Assembly: GCF_963082655.1 (NCBI RefSeq) | Contig: NC_081556.1 | Span: forward strand, 149,870,001 to 149,934,000 | Direction: 5' to 3' | Source: Stomoxys calcitrans | Taxonomy: Eukaryota; Arthropoda; Insecta; Diptera; Muscidae | Length of the DNA: 64,000 nt | In this document: positions 22,195 through 34,100 of the stretch, piece by piece | Layout of the letters: every line of letters starts with the position of its first letter | How positions within the stretch are numbered: the first letter of the stretch is position 1 | Made by a program: the position numbers and the translations under genes | The notes under the pieces: model-generated | What the model saw: the letters and a program-made list of their open reading frames with translations, nothing else | What the model was told of the DNA's origin: nothing | Databases searched by the model: none

Positions 22195-23104
22195 TAAGTA
22201 TTTCATCTCGTTTTTTCGTATTCCTTACTGGTAACAAGTTTGAGTGTTTCTAAATGGATGATATTAATTAAATATAGCGCTTGGTCATATTGATATGCAA
22301 AGGAAAACAATAGTAGTATATAATATTTGCAACAAGGAAAAGTGACTCATTGTTTTCCGTTTTGCCGGACAATGTGTCGCCTTTACCCAAAAATAGGAGG
22401 AGGGATTGTTTATTTGTTTGTGGTACACACACAATTTCTTTTTTTTACAATCATTCGTTCACCCGTCGTCGCGTGCACACATGTAAGGTAATTCCTTCTC
22501 TGGACTTGGAATTACTTTTGGTACGTTTGTTACCACCATTCAAATTAGGACTTTTAAGTGTAGGATGACTTGCTTTGACGTGGCATTTGGTATTTGATAT
22601 TTTGCATCCCATAATTATAGGTGGTGGGAACTACTATACTCATATTATAGATTTAACAATTGTTGTATGGAGAAACATGAAACTGATTAGGCAAAATGTG
22701 CAATGGTATGTGTTGTTGTGATTGCGTTAACGTTCCCAGTTTTATTCTATTGCTCATATTCACATTGTATAAGTAGCAGCCAGGCAGGCAAGCAGGCAGG
22801 CGGTCACGACAGGCAGACGACGGGTAGGCTGCAGATATTGTATAAACCAGATACTATATATTTGTTTTATTTCTCCTCTTCAATTGAATGATTTGGTGAT
22901 GGCCTTTGGTCATTGTGTTGATGTTGTTTATGGACTATTAATTAAATGTAATTTTTTAGTTGGGAATCGAACAATTGTGGATTGAATGTCATTCTAAATG
23001 CAATCTTTAAACAAAGGGTCTCTAATTTTGATCTAAACTTCCTAAGAATATCATTCTGTTTCGAAATCCATATTTGGTGTAATTTAACCAACAATTAATG
23101 TCTA

Positions 23105-23195
23105 TATGGTTGTTGTTGGACACTGAGGCGGCAGCCCTTGCCAATTAAGGAATCCATCGCGTCAATCCGGTAGGTACAACCGGCTGCCATGGTTG
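23105..23195 (-). repeat. Short CAA-tail element (family G), copy 2
   Basis: GTTGTTGGACACTGAGGCGG to GTACAACCGGCTGCCATGG. Slightly truncated in the tail-side block compared with 14638-14740. Confidence 0.7.
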
Positions 23196-23683
23196 TACTT
23201 CCAATTTAAATGTTTAAATCTTAGTTGTAAGTCTTTCTCAGGCAAAATTGTTCGGGTTGGAAAAAAAAATGTTTTCCTATTAATTATCATGCATATGAAA
23301 TATTTACTTGAGCCCCATTTAATATTTGTTGTTTATACTTTCAAAATGTCTATTGTTTGTAATAATCGAAACAAAAAAACAAACATCATCACCTTTTAGA
23401 CTAGTCGAAAGTCCATGCCTTTTTGGTTAAATTCTATCGGCCTGACAAACACTCTATTATTTACAACAATATGCCACAAAATAAGTACCAAAAATAGTAT
23501 ATACTCTTATTATTATATGTATATACCTTTATTGATTGCGTCATAAGGGCAAAAAATCATAGAAAGTTCTACATGTTATAGTCAGTATTTGGTTTAATCT
23601 TTCAATCCATAGTATTTCATTATCTTTGTCAAAAGATGTACACATTGGTCAAGGGTCTTGGCATAAAATAAAAAGTTTTATAT

Positions 23684-23922
23684 TGGGTTGCCCAAAAAGT
23701 AATTGCGGATTTTTTAAAAGAAAGTAAATGCATTTTTAATAAAACTTAGAATGAACTTTAATCAACTATACTTTTTTTACACTTTTTTTTCTTAAGCAAG
23801 CTAAAAGTAACAGCTGATAACTGACAGAAGAAAGAATGCAATTACAGAGTCACAAGCTGTGAAAAAATTTGTCAACGCCGACTATATGAAAAATCCGGAA
23901 TTACTTTTTGGGCAACCGATAC
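23684..23922 (+). mobile_element. Mariner-type MITE, copy 2
   Basis: Starts GGGTTGCCCAAAAAGTAATT and ends AATTACTTTTTGGGCAACC. About 238 bp and full length. Confidence 0.88.
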
Positions 23923-24150
23923 ATTTAACTAAAATGGAAAACGTTTATCAAATGTTTGTTATTGTAATTTTAACAATGTGTTATGTCTTCATACCATTAA
24001 TCTTTAGCTAAGTTTTTGTTTTATATTCAGATCTAGAAACTCTAAAACTTGGTTGGAAGTAAATTTGAGTTAACATTTGAAGAGATAACGTTTGGCTCAA
24101 TGCTCAATGAGGTCAGAGCATCTGGTAGTTGAATTAAAAACTGTACTTTT

Positions 24151-24465
24151 AGGAGGTCACCGTAGCGCAGAGGTTAGCGTGTCCTCCTATGACGGTGAAC
24201 GCCTGGATTCGAATCCTGGCGGGAACATCGGAACATTTTTCAGCGATGGTTATCCCCTCCTAATGCTGGCGACATTTATGAAGTACTTTGCCATCTAAAA
24301 ACTTTTCCCCAAAAAGGTGTCGCCCTGCGTCACGCCGTTCGGAATCGGCTAAGAAAGGAGAAGCTCCCTTACCATTGAGTTTGAAATTTTATCGGCAGCA
24401 CTCACTCATTGGTATGTGAGAAGTTTGCCCCTGTTCCTCAATGGAATGTTCATTAGCAATTTTGC
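24151..24465 (+). repeat. tRNA-derived SINE, full-length copy
   Basis: A box TAGCGCAGAGGTTAGCG near 24163, B box GGATTCGAATCC at 24205-24216, body with TAATGCTGGCGACATTT and TGCGTCACGCCGTTCGG, and 3' part TTGCCCCTGTTCCTCAATGG. The head folds as a tRNA-like unit but lacks a clean acceptor stem, so it is a SINE and not a tRNA gene. Confidence 0.8.
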
Positions 24466-24529
24466 ATTAGTTGGCTTATATTTTAGGAATTTACTCGAAA
24501 GCTGTTAGCCGCCTCTGGCACCGAGTTCT

Positions 24530-26105
24530 TAGGCATTGAACTTTTTCAAAGCTTCTATAGGTAAGCAAGGTCGTATCTTAGCCTTCCAAATCTTATGTAA
24601 ATGGGCTTCTTGGGAGTAGGTGATGGTACCATCATCGGCTCCCTGTTCGTTGGATTGCATTGAGAATCCTGTCGCTGCGCTGCCTAATGTTTCAATATTA
24701 GCATCATTACCTATCCCAGTATTCCGAATCTTTAAGTCGGTGATGGGTCCATGGTCGGGTTCCTGTTTGTTAGGCTGTGTTGGGTCTCTAACCACTGCAT
24801 TGCCTGATATTTTAGTGTTAAGCTATTTGCTTCTCCTAGTCTTTCCAATATTGAAAGATGCCGTGATTATCTCGTTGTCGGCCCCCTGTTTGTAGGGCGG
24901 TGTTGAGTCACCTGCCACTGCACAGCCTGATGTCGCAAAATGAAAATTTCTGCCTATCCTAGTCTTTCCAATCTTAAAAAAGACAACTTTGCTCCCGTAG
25001 TGCGCCATGCCTTTAATCTTAGCCAAATTTGTCACGGAGACTTGATCAATGCCAAACACAAAGAGAGTTATTTCCTCCTTCTCCTCCCTGTGAAAGACCT
25101 TCCACTTCTCTGCGACCAAACCTTGGTTTTGCGTGCCCAAGAATCCCAACATGTGTTCCGTCGCAAATTTATTGCCCCATCCCTTGATGAAGACCGCAGC
25201 CTTTTTTGAGCTGGGGGATATCCATTTTTCTCACCAGGTCGAGCTTTTTGACGAGCTGTTTGACGGTATCAATACATTCCGCCGACGCAAAACGCAGCGT
25301 AAATATTTCCCCTCTAAACTCGCAGCTCACTCTCTACACATCCTCCACACATCCGAAAAATATTCCAAAAAAAAAATTCCACACATCCGAATCAAAAATC
25401 CGATCGTTAACCAGATCCTTCACTTGGGACCGATGAGCTGGGGGAATCCTACCGGATGCACAGCCGATATTTATGACTGCATAAGTCAGCTCATCTCTGT
25501 TGTGCTTCCTTGTCACTCTGGCGTAAGGAGGTCAACGGCGGCTCCTTACCTTTCTCAGCGACCATCTTCCCCTTCAGTGATGGCTGTGGCCTCCTATTGG
25601 AAGTCACATTCCTCCAGGAAGACTCAGGGGCCGTGCGCGCTTCCTTCGTTCCTGTTCCGACTTTGTCTACCTCCGCAGGACACTGACTGGAGTCTCCATT
25701 GCGGGATGGCTGGCTTGGTTTTCCGAGAGCTCTTTTTCTTCTTCAGCATCTTAGCAGTGTTATGCTCTTCGGGAGATCTAATTTGTTTCCAGCCTCCGTA
25801 GAATTGTTTGGAACGTCAGTTCTATCCCTTCCAGCATCCTGCACTTTCGCCCGATTACGCTGCCGGTACATACTCCTTGGTCTCCTTTGTCGTGCCCCGG
25901 ATCACTTTCTCGGTTTGCTTGTGAGAATTCTGCCGTCATCCCGATGCCCTCATCTCTCGATTCGGCTGCGATGACTGTTTCATTGACACAGTCGCTGTCT
26001 GAATCCGAGTCAGAAACACCACCTTTACTTAAAGCTTTACTCGTTGGAAAGTTACGGACAGACGGGCTGAATGGATGGACCGTGCTACATCAACTTAAAA
26101 TATGA
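24530..26105 (-). pseudogene. LINE ORF1 (gag-like) remnant, probably family B
   Basis: On the minus strand, EKWKVFHREEKEEITLFVFG and IDQVSVTNLAKIKGMAHYGS, then KVVFFKIGKTRIGRNFHF, resemble the DUF4780-type domain found in ORF1 of insect non-LTR elements. Upstream (to about 26000) the frame is Ser/Asp/Glu-rich but broken. Downstream it runs into three ~120-bp tandem units (24640-24930). The link to family B rests on the shared repeat piece near 53480-53600, which lies next to a family B fragment. Confidence 0.55.
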
Positions 26106-26109
26106 TGGC

Positions 26110-27700
26110 AATCGAGAAAATACATACAGTTAGCATCAAAATAAAGTATACAAAATAATTTGTTTTCTACTTTTTTTTGATTCTTAGGTTTAGAAAAATA
26201 AATTTTCTTTGGAAAAAACGTAAATTTTTTAACAAACTCATAAATTTGGGAGTTGATTTGCAACTAGTTTTAAAAAAAAAATGTTTTTGTATACTTTTTT
26301 TTGAAGTTCACTGTACATTCTGACTTATGGTGTCTGTGGTTACTAGGCTCCAAGAATTTTTTTTATTATATGGGGAGCCTCGAAGATTTTTGATTATATT
26401 TTTTTTCTTTTTCACTCGCCAAGCGGTTATTAAAATCGTAATCCATGACAAATTTTAAGAAGTTTTTCTTAAAAAACTTTGGGTTCTAAATTGAGCTTGT
26501 AACAAATTAATTTTCGCTCTCATTTCACAAACGATTCATGCTTATTTGGGGAGGTAACGAAATCAAGCATTCTCCAACAATTTCCGTGAAAAAACTAAAA
26601 TCGCTAAAATGTCGCATACATCATTTCGATACATTACTGCCACTGTTTTTCTCCGATACCTACATATGCATGTTACATGCCATTCACCAACACACTGGGG
26701 ACTTCCTCTTTATGTTGGCTTAGACCAATATGTATGCCAAACAAATATAGGCTGCTGGCAAAGGGTTAACATGATCATCGAAGAATTTTAGTGGCAGCAT
26801 CTAACTCATGCTCTCAATCTCGCTCTCTTTTTGAACTCGTTGATTTTCGTCGGCTTCGTTTATTGTTTTGCTCTTGTTGTGCTTTTTTTCTTTGTTTCTG
26901 TTCGGGAATTTTGGTTTGTTGTGGCCAGAATTGTGAAAGCCCATTGTACATTTTAGCCACTTTGGTACTACCACATACAAACAGTGGTAACTTCAGCAGA
27001 GACTTCTTACAAACCACCATAGCTTTTTGTTGTTACCTATGTTAGCTACCTACCTTATTACTGATGATGTTGCTAATGTACAAGCGAGCATGTGGCTGAG
27101 TGGATGAGATGGCGCAGTCACGATTCATATTGGCCGCCGCTGCAGCACCATTCTACCACCATACTTAGTTTTAGTATTATGCTGACTTGAGTGATATTCA
27201 TAGACAAAAATAATAACGTGGTACAAAACAACAGAAGAAGTAAAAAAAATACACAAAGAAAGGAAAATGGGTTAATAATTCGTCATTACTGACTGATTTG
27301 GCCAAGAAGCAGAAAAATAATAATTTTTGGTTTCAATTTGGAAGCAATGCAATATTCAGTTTAAAACACTTGCCCAAAATGCTGTTGAAGTTACAAAATA
27401 CAAATATTAGCCAGAGCATAAAGTAAAAAGTGTACCCCAACAAAAGTGTAGCAACAGCAATTGAATGCTGGAAACTAAAATATAGCATGATCTACATTTT
27501 AGAAAGTTTTAGTTTTTGTGAATTTTACGCTTCGCAGAGCAAAAGTTGGCTATCGAATAGAAAAAGGAAAAAATAAAAAAACACACACACACACATTTTA
27601 CAATACCCACAAAACATTGTAAATTGTTTCAAATAGCCGCATCTGCAAACAACCAAGTCGTCAGCAGCATCATCTCACCATCGTCATCACCTTCAGCGAC
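26110..27700. other. Upstream region of TPD52 long exon
   Basis: No gene recognised. AT-rich, with a CA microsatellite at about 27582-27597 just before the probable 5' UTR. The promoter of the long isoform may lie here; I see no clear TATA box or initiator. Confidence 0.4.
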
Positions 27701-27722
27701 CAACAATTGCTGAGACGCAGCT

Positions 27723-28188
27723 ATGTCCGACTCGGAGCCAGTCAGTTTGGAATTCATTGAAGATCCCTATGTACCACGTCTGGATGGTGATGCCACTCCA
27801 TCTTTGGATTATTCGACCACAAATTACGATTGCAATGATGACATAGAGACGGATCTATATTTACGCAATCTAACATTGGATGAAATTTTCTATGATGTCG
27901 ACTCTGACTATAGCAATCAATTAGAATTACAAACCGTTGAGACTGAATTTATCATTTCGAAATTAGCCAATCAAAGTCCTTCCATGTCTATAGCAAAACG
28001 ATTTCGCTTGAAATTTTTCACCACGAAAAAAACAATGCGAGATGTTAAAGTGACATTTGTGGACTTTTCCAAGCCTTATATAGCAAAAATTTCAAGTAGT
28101 GAAAATTATAAAAAATTTCTTAATATTGGTTCAACAGCAGCTGCTACAGCTACTATAAATCCAACAACAACAACAACACATACCAAAG
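27723..28188 (+). CDS. CG5174: TPD52 long N-terminal exon (155 codons)
   Basis: ATG at 27723 to donor AAAG|GTAATA at 28188, phase 1. It encodes MSDSEPVSLEFIEDPYVPRL and onward, an acidic Asp/Tyr-rich segment followed by a basic stretch (AKRFRLKFFTTKKTMRDVKV) and a Thr run. I recognise no domain. It is open throughout and joins in frame to the conserved coiled-coil exons, so it probably belongs to one isoform class. Confidence 0.75.
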
Positions 28189-31100
28189 GTAATACATAAA
28201 CAACATTAAAATATTTTTATAATTTACAACTCTCTATGAGAGTATACATCATTAGGAAAAATTTTGGTCCCTTGAATTTTGGTAATGTTTGTTAAGGTGT
28301 GTGTTGGAATTATTGGAAATGCCAGACCGAACTTCGTATAATCACAATAACTGATATGTTTCTATTGGGTTGCCCAAAAAGTAATTGCGGATTTTTTAAA
28401 AGAAAGTAAATGCATTTTTAATAAAACTTAGAATGAACTTTAATCAAATAAACTTTTTTTACACTTTTTTCTAAAGCAAGCTAAAAGTAACAGCTGATAA
28501 CTGACAGAAGAAAGAATGCAATTACAGAGTCACAAGCTGTGAAAAAATTTGTCAACGCCGACTATATGAAAAATCCGCAATTACTTTTTGGGCAACCCAA
28601 TAATTTGTATAACAGCCTTATTCAGATGCCGACAAATTTGAACCCTATACCAAGTGAGAGCTTAGAGGTTTTACGAACTTAAGAAGTCAATTAATCGAGC
28701 AGTCGAAAACCATTTTGTATGTCGCCTATACAGCAGCGAGGGGTCTACTACAACATGCTCTACTAAATGTCAGCGCAATGGGTTCAAAAATACATCTTAA
28801 ATGAGATAAAGTAGTCAAATTCGGAGAGAGGTCAATATGGCAACTATGTAGACATATTGACCTCTCTCCGAACGTCTACCTCCAGGTACATGCCTCAAAA
28901 TCTGAAGATATCTGGCACCAAATTTTCAGCCACATTGTTCTGTACAAATACGCGTGAGGTGAATACTGAGCTGACTGTGATGATCGATGGAGAAATGATA
29001 CCGACCATTAAGTGTCCCAAAATACTTGGCGTCACCACAAAGTCAAATGTAGAAACAAGGTCCTCAAGTCACTTGCTGGGAGTACTTGGGGTGCAGACAA
29101 AGAAACCTTGTTGACCACGTACAAAGCAATTGGCCGGTCTGTGGTAAGTTATGCAGCACCAGTGTGGTCTCGTCAACTTTGTGACACACAGTGGAATAAT
29201 ATTCAGATCTCTCAGAATGCCGCCCTACGAACTACGGCGGGCTGTTTCCTCAGTTCCACCTCCATCAGGAGACAAAGATCCTACCAGTGCGAAGACATTA
29301 CTGCATGCTGTCCAAGCAATACCTTTTGGGCTGTTATCGCAGAGACCATCCAAATAATCATCTTGTGGATATATATCCACCGCCCAGAAGCCTTAAGGCA
29401 GATCTACATGATCTAGAGCGTGAGGTTCAGCGCTACAAGAGAGAACCTCTATATCAAGCGGCATATCTAGCAGGTCTAGACAACATTCATGCAGATACGA
29501 TAGCAGATGCGGTAAATGGCTACCGAGTGAATGTAGTCCTCCTCCCATAGCACCTGGAGAAATTGACCTCCTCCGGCAAACCAGAGTAGTTCTGGCTCAA
29601 TTACGTTCCGGAAGATGCAACCGCCTCAACTCCAACAGAACAAGGTTTGATGCCGACGTGCAATATGTATGTCCCGATTGTAACCATGGACCGCACGATA
29701 CACGTAACTGCCCAGCTAGAACCACTCGACTCAGACGCAGATCCCTGTGGAAGCAACCCATCTTGACACTCAGCTGAATAAAGCAGACAAAAGATAGAAC
29801 ACAACAAACGGCTACAACAACAACAACAAACCCATCACTGTCTTCGTCACATCTCATTCCATACAGAAGATTTACATGGCCCGACAACTTAAAAATGTCT
29901 CCAGATTTAGTGAAAGGATAACCATAGGTGAAAATTTGTTTCATCTTCTCGCCGGCATTTAAACGCAGGCGACACACCATTTTTTTCTATATATTCAATC
30001 AGGAATTTTTATGATACAGGGTGTCTGACACGAAGTGTTACCAATTCAAACCATCATATTTTCTTTGTGTGCAATTATTTTTTATGGATTCAAATAGCAA
30101 AAAAATTTGGAAGTAATCTAAAATCCAGACTCTATCTTCACTTCTGTTCGATATGAAAAATGTTGCCTTGACTATTGTTCTTTGAGATGTTTCATTTCGC
30201 CAACAATATCTGGTTGTCATTTTCCACCCAACTATAAAAAAATCACACTATTACTCGTACCCTTGAAATCAGGAATAGCTTTATTTTTAAATAATCCCAG
30301 AAGCCAATGCCAGCAATTGTGAAAAACATAATGAGCCGCCAATAACACAATTAAACATGTAGCTGTCATTTCTTGTTTGACAGATATAAAAGTTAGTATT
30401 TGGTTTCACTTCGTGTCATCTAGCCTGCAATTAAAATAAAATCTATATAAAATAGTCCAAAAATATACAGTAGAAAATTTCTAATTGAGTTGGGTTAATG
30501 AAGAATAAATTCCAAAACAACATCAACTTAAGGTGTTAGGTTAACCCTCGATAATCTGTTCTCAAAACATGTTCTTGCAAATAATGGGTTGCCCAAAAAG
30601 TAATTGCGGATTTTTTAAAAGAAAGTAAATGCATTTTTAATAAAACTTTAATCAAATATACTTTTTTACACTTTTTTTCTAAAGCAAGCTAAAAGTAACA
30701 GCTGATAACTGACAGAAGAAAGAATGCAATTACAGAGTCACAAGCTGTGAAAAAATTTGCAACGCCGACTATATGAAAAATCCGCAATTACTTTTTGGGC
30801 AACCCAATAAATGTTTGTCTGCATACATACCAGAGATCAGTACATGATTTTGAGTGCAAGTTAAAAAAAAAAATATGACGAAACATCCAAACCAACGCTA
30901 AATTGTTATAAAATCTTATTTTACATGTACCCGTAAGAGGGTGAACCGAAAGTTGTCATAAAAATCTTATTTTTCATGAATGAGTTCATGAAAAATCGAT
31001 TTTCTTGAATATTTTACAGAATTATACCATGATAAAAGAATGGTAATTGATTTTTTGTAATTTTGCCCTCGTAAATTGCCACTACAAATACAAATTTTGC

Positions 31101-34100
31101 CCCTGAACATTCCACTAAGGAACAGGGGCAAACTTCTCACATATCAATGAGTGCAGTCCGATTCAAGTTTAAGCTCAATGATAAGGGGCCTCCTTTTTAT
31201 AGCCTCGGTACATGGCACAGTACCTCACAAATGTTGCCAGCATTAGGAGGTGAAAACCACCGCTGAAAATTTTTCTGATGGTCTCGCCAGGATTCGAACC
31301 CAGGCGTTCAGCGTCATTGGCGGACATGCTAACCTCTGCGCTACGGTGGCCCCCTTTAAATTGCCAATGTGTAAAGCGATTTAAGCGAATTTTTCGGATG
31401 GATCGATTTTCTAAGCCAAAAAAAATTATTCTAAATTAATATGTGGTCATGTATTTGAAAAGCCGGCCCACCCACACATCTTCCTAACCTAAACATAATT
31501 ATTTATAAACGTTTATTAACCGATTTCCCTAATATTTCCCAAAATGAGTTGTGTTATGCCCTTTGATAATCGTACCGAGTATTGTCAAAATCGGACTATA
31601 TTTGGCTAAAGCGGCCATATATACGGAACTCCAGTCCTTAGGACCAAACTCAATTTTGATTCATTTTCGGGTGCTACCGTTGTGCGACTAATGTCGGAAT
31701 GTTCAACCTTTTTAGAGTCAAATGACATTAAGTTTAACCTTTTAAAAACTGACAAGTTTGCTGCGATACTTTCTGCAAAAGTGCGACCCTGTCTACTATT
31801 TTTTGAGGAAACCTTTTTTTAATCGAATTTGCATGCGACCGCAACGGTTACCCTATTTTACACTATCAACAAAACTACCAAGATAGCAATTTTCCATCCC
31901 TAACCATTTCTAAAGCCACACCACAGCATCATCACTATGATTTGATTGAATGCTTATGCTTTTTTGTGCCATTTCAGGTGTTAGTTGTCTCTCTATTGCT
32001 CTCATTCTTTTATACATAACAACGCCTTTGACGAAATGAATGAAGCCAAACGAAGTTACACGACTAATCATTCAAACGAACAACCATCCAAACGTGCAAA
32101 TGAGTGTCGTGACTTTTATTCATATGCCTCATAAGAGTGTGCCGAGGTCTGTTGCTCAGTTGATTTCAGTTTGCGTTATGTGTTGACATCCATTTTTTTT
32201 TAGAGTATAACGCAAATCAAAAAAATGACACCGCTTGCAGTTCTTTGGTTCATACCTTTCAACTTTTTACAAAATTTGTTCGTTAGATTGAAAACTTTCT
32301 ATATTCGAATTTTAAAAATAACAAATTTCCATAAATTAATGATTTACCGCCATGATCAAATAATTTCAAGATTTCCTTCTTTCTAATTTCTATGCTTAAC
32401 CCATGAATGTTTTAGTGTGTAAGTAATTATTTAGCTTAGTAAGCCCTACATTTTTTAATTTAATTATTTTTATATATGAAATTAATTTTTTTTATTTATT
32501 TATTCACAGATAATACAGGAAATACTTCGCCAGCGGCCTCTGTTGCTTCGGCCGATATTGCAGCTGAATTTGCTGCCTTAACAGTTGAGGAACAGGAGAG
32601 ACAAAGAGCTGAATGGAGTCAGGTTAGTGCTGAGGCATTGCGAAAATTCAATGAGATACATTTGCTTATCATGCCTGTAATGCATGTCGTTTTCTTTTAC
32701 CAGGAACTTGCTCGTGTAGAAGAAGAAATTAATACATTACGCACTGTACTGGCATCAAAGACACGCCATGCTTCGGACTTGAAACGTAAATTGGGCATTA
32801 CGGTCTGGAAAGAAATAACTGATGATATGAATCAAGGCATTAAATCGGTCAAAGAGAGCTCAGTGTAAGTAAAAATAATTAATTAAAATAATTATCCCGG
32901 CATGGCATAACTACGAGCATCACACAGACCGGAACTTTGAGCTCATATTTATGTAGTGTTCTTCGTTATCACGAGAAACTTAGCTGTAAGCTAGCGGGCA
33001 CGTCAACAGGTTGCGGATAGTGGAATACTCTATACGGAGTAGCTGCAATTGCAGTCGCGGACAAACTGCGGTATCGAGTGGAGAATCAGTGGGAGGTCGG
33101 GCGGCACCGCCTCTTGCTGAAATACTGAGTGCCTATGATGCTTGATATGACAAGGCGAGAAATTGACGCCCTCAAATAACCAATGGCCATCATGATCTCG
33201 CGGCGATTGGTCGTTTAGACCGGAAGGAGCTTGCTGTCCTAAAAGAGCTTTACGAGGATCGCAAAAATAATTAAAAATGGTGGTTCAAGGATACACTAGA
33301 AATTGAAAATTTACCAAATTTATTGCAATTAATAGATGTGATCAAAGAGCCCATTAAAACTTAACCGTATCAGACTGAACATTCCAGCAACATTCCAGCA
33401 GAAAGATCACTGTCTGATTCAAGTCTTAGCTCATTGATAAGGCAATTCCTTCATAAATCATGATCGATTTAAACATTTGTTGTTCTTGTTGTAGCAGTTT
33501 GTTGTATTCTATCTTCCGTCTGCTTGATTCTGTTGTGAGTCAAGACTTTCTGGGTCTTGCGACTAAGATGGGGTGCGTCCACAGGGATCTGGGTCTGAGT
33601 CGAGTGGGTCTGGCCGGGCAGTTAAACAGGTGACGTGTATCGTGCGGTCCCTGGTTACAGTCGGGACATACATCTTGCACGTCGGCATCAATCCTAGCTC
33701 TGTGGGAATTGAGGCGGCTGCATCTGCCGGAACGTAATTGAGCCAGAATCACTCTGGTTTGCCGGGGGAGGTCGATTTCTTCGGGTGCAATGGGTGGCGG
33801 TCGTTCTCCAAGGACTACATTCACCCGGTAGCCAGTTAACGCGTCTGCTACCGTGTCTGCATGAATGTTGTTCAGACCCGCTTGATCTAGAGGTTCTCTC
33901 TTGTAGCGCTGGACCTCACGCTCTAGATCATGTAGATCTACCTTAAGGCTTCTGAGCGGTGGGTATCTATCCACAAGATGATACCCCAAAAGGTATTGCT
34001 TAGACAGCATGTAGTTATGTCTTCGCACTGGTAGGATCTTTGTCTCCTGGTGGAGGTGGTCCACATGAGAACTAAGGAGGCAGCCCGTCGCAGTTCGGAG

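Noticed and set aside
24160..24230. Possible tRNA gene
   Set aside because: Only A and B boxes are tRNA-like; no paired acceptor stem, and the same head is fused to the same body at several sites, so it is a SINE.
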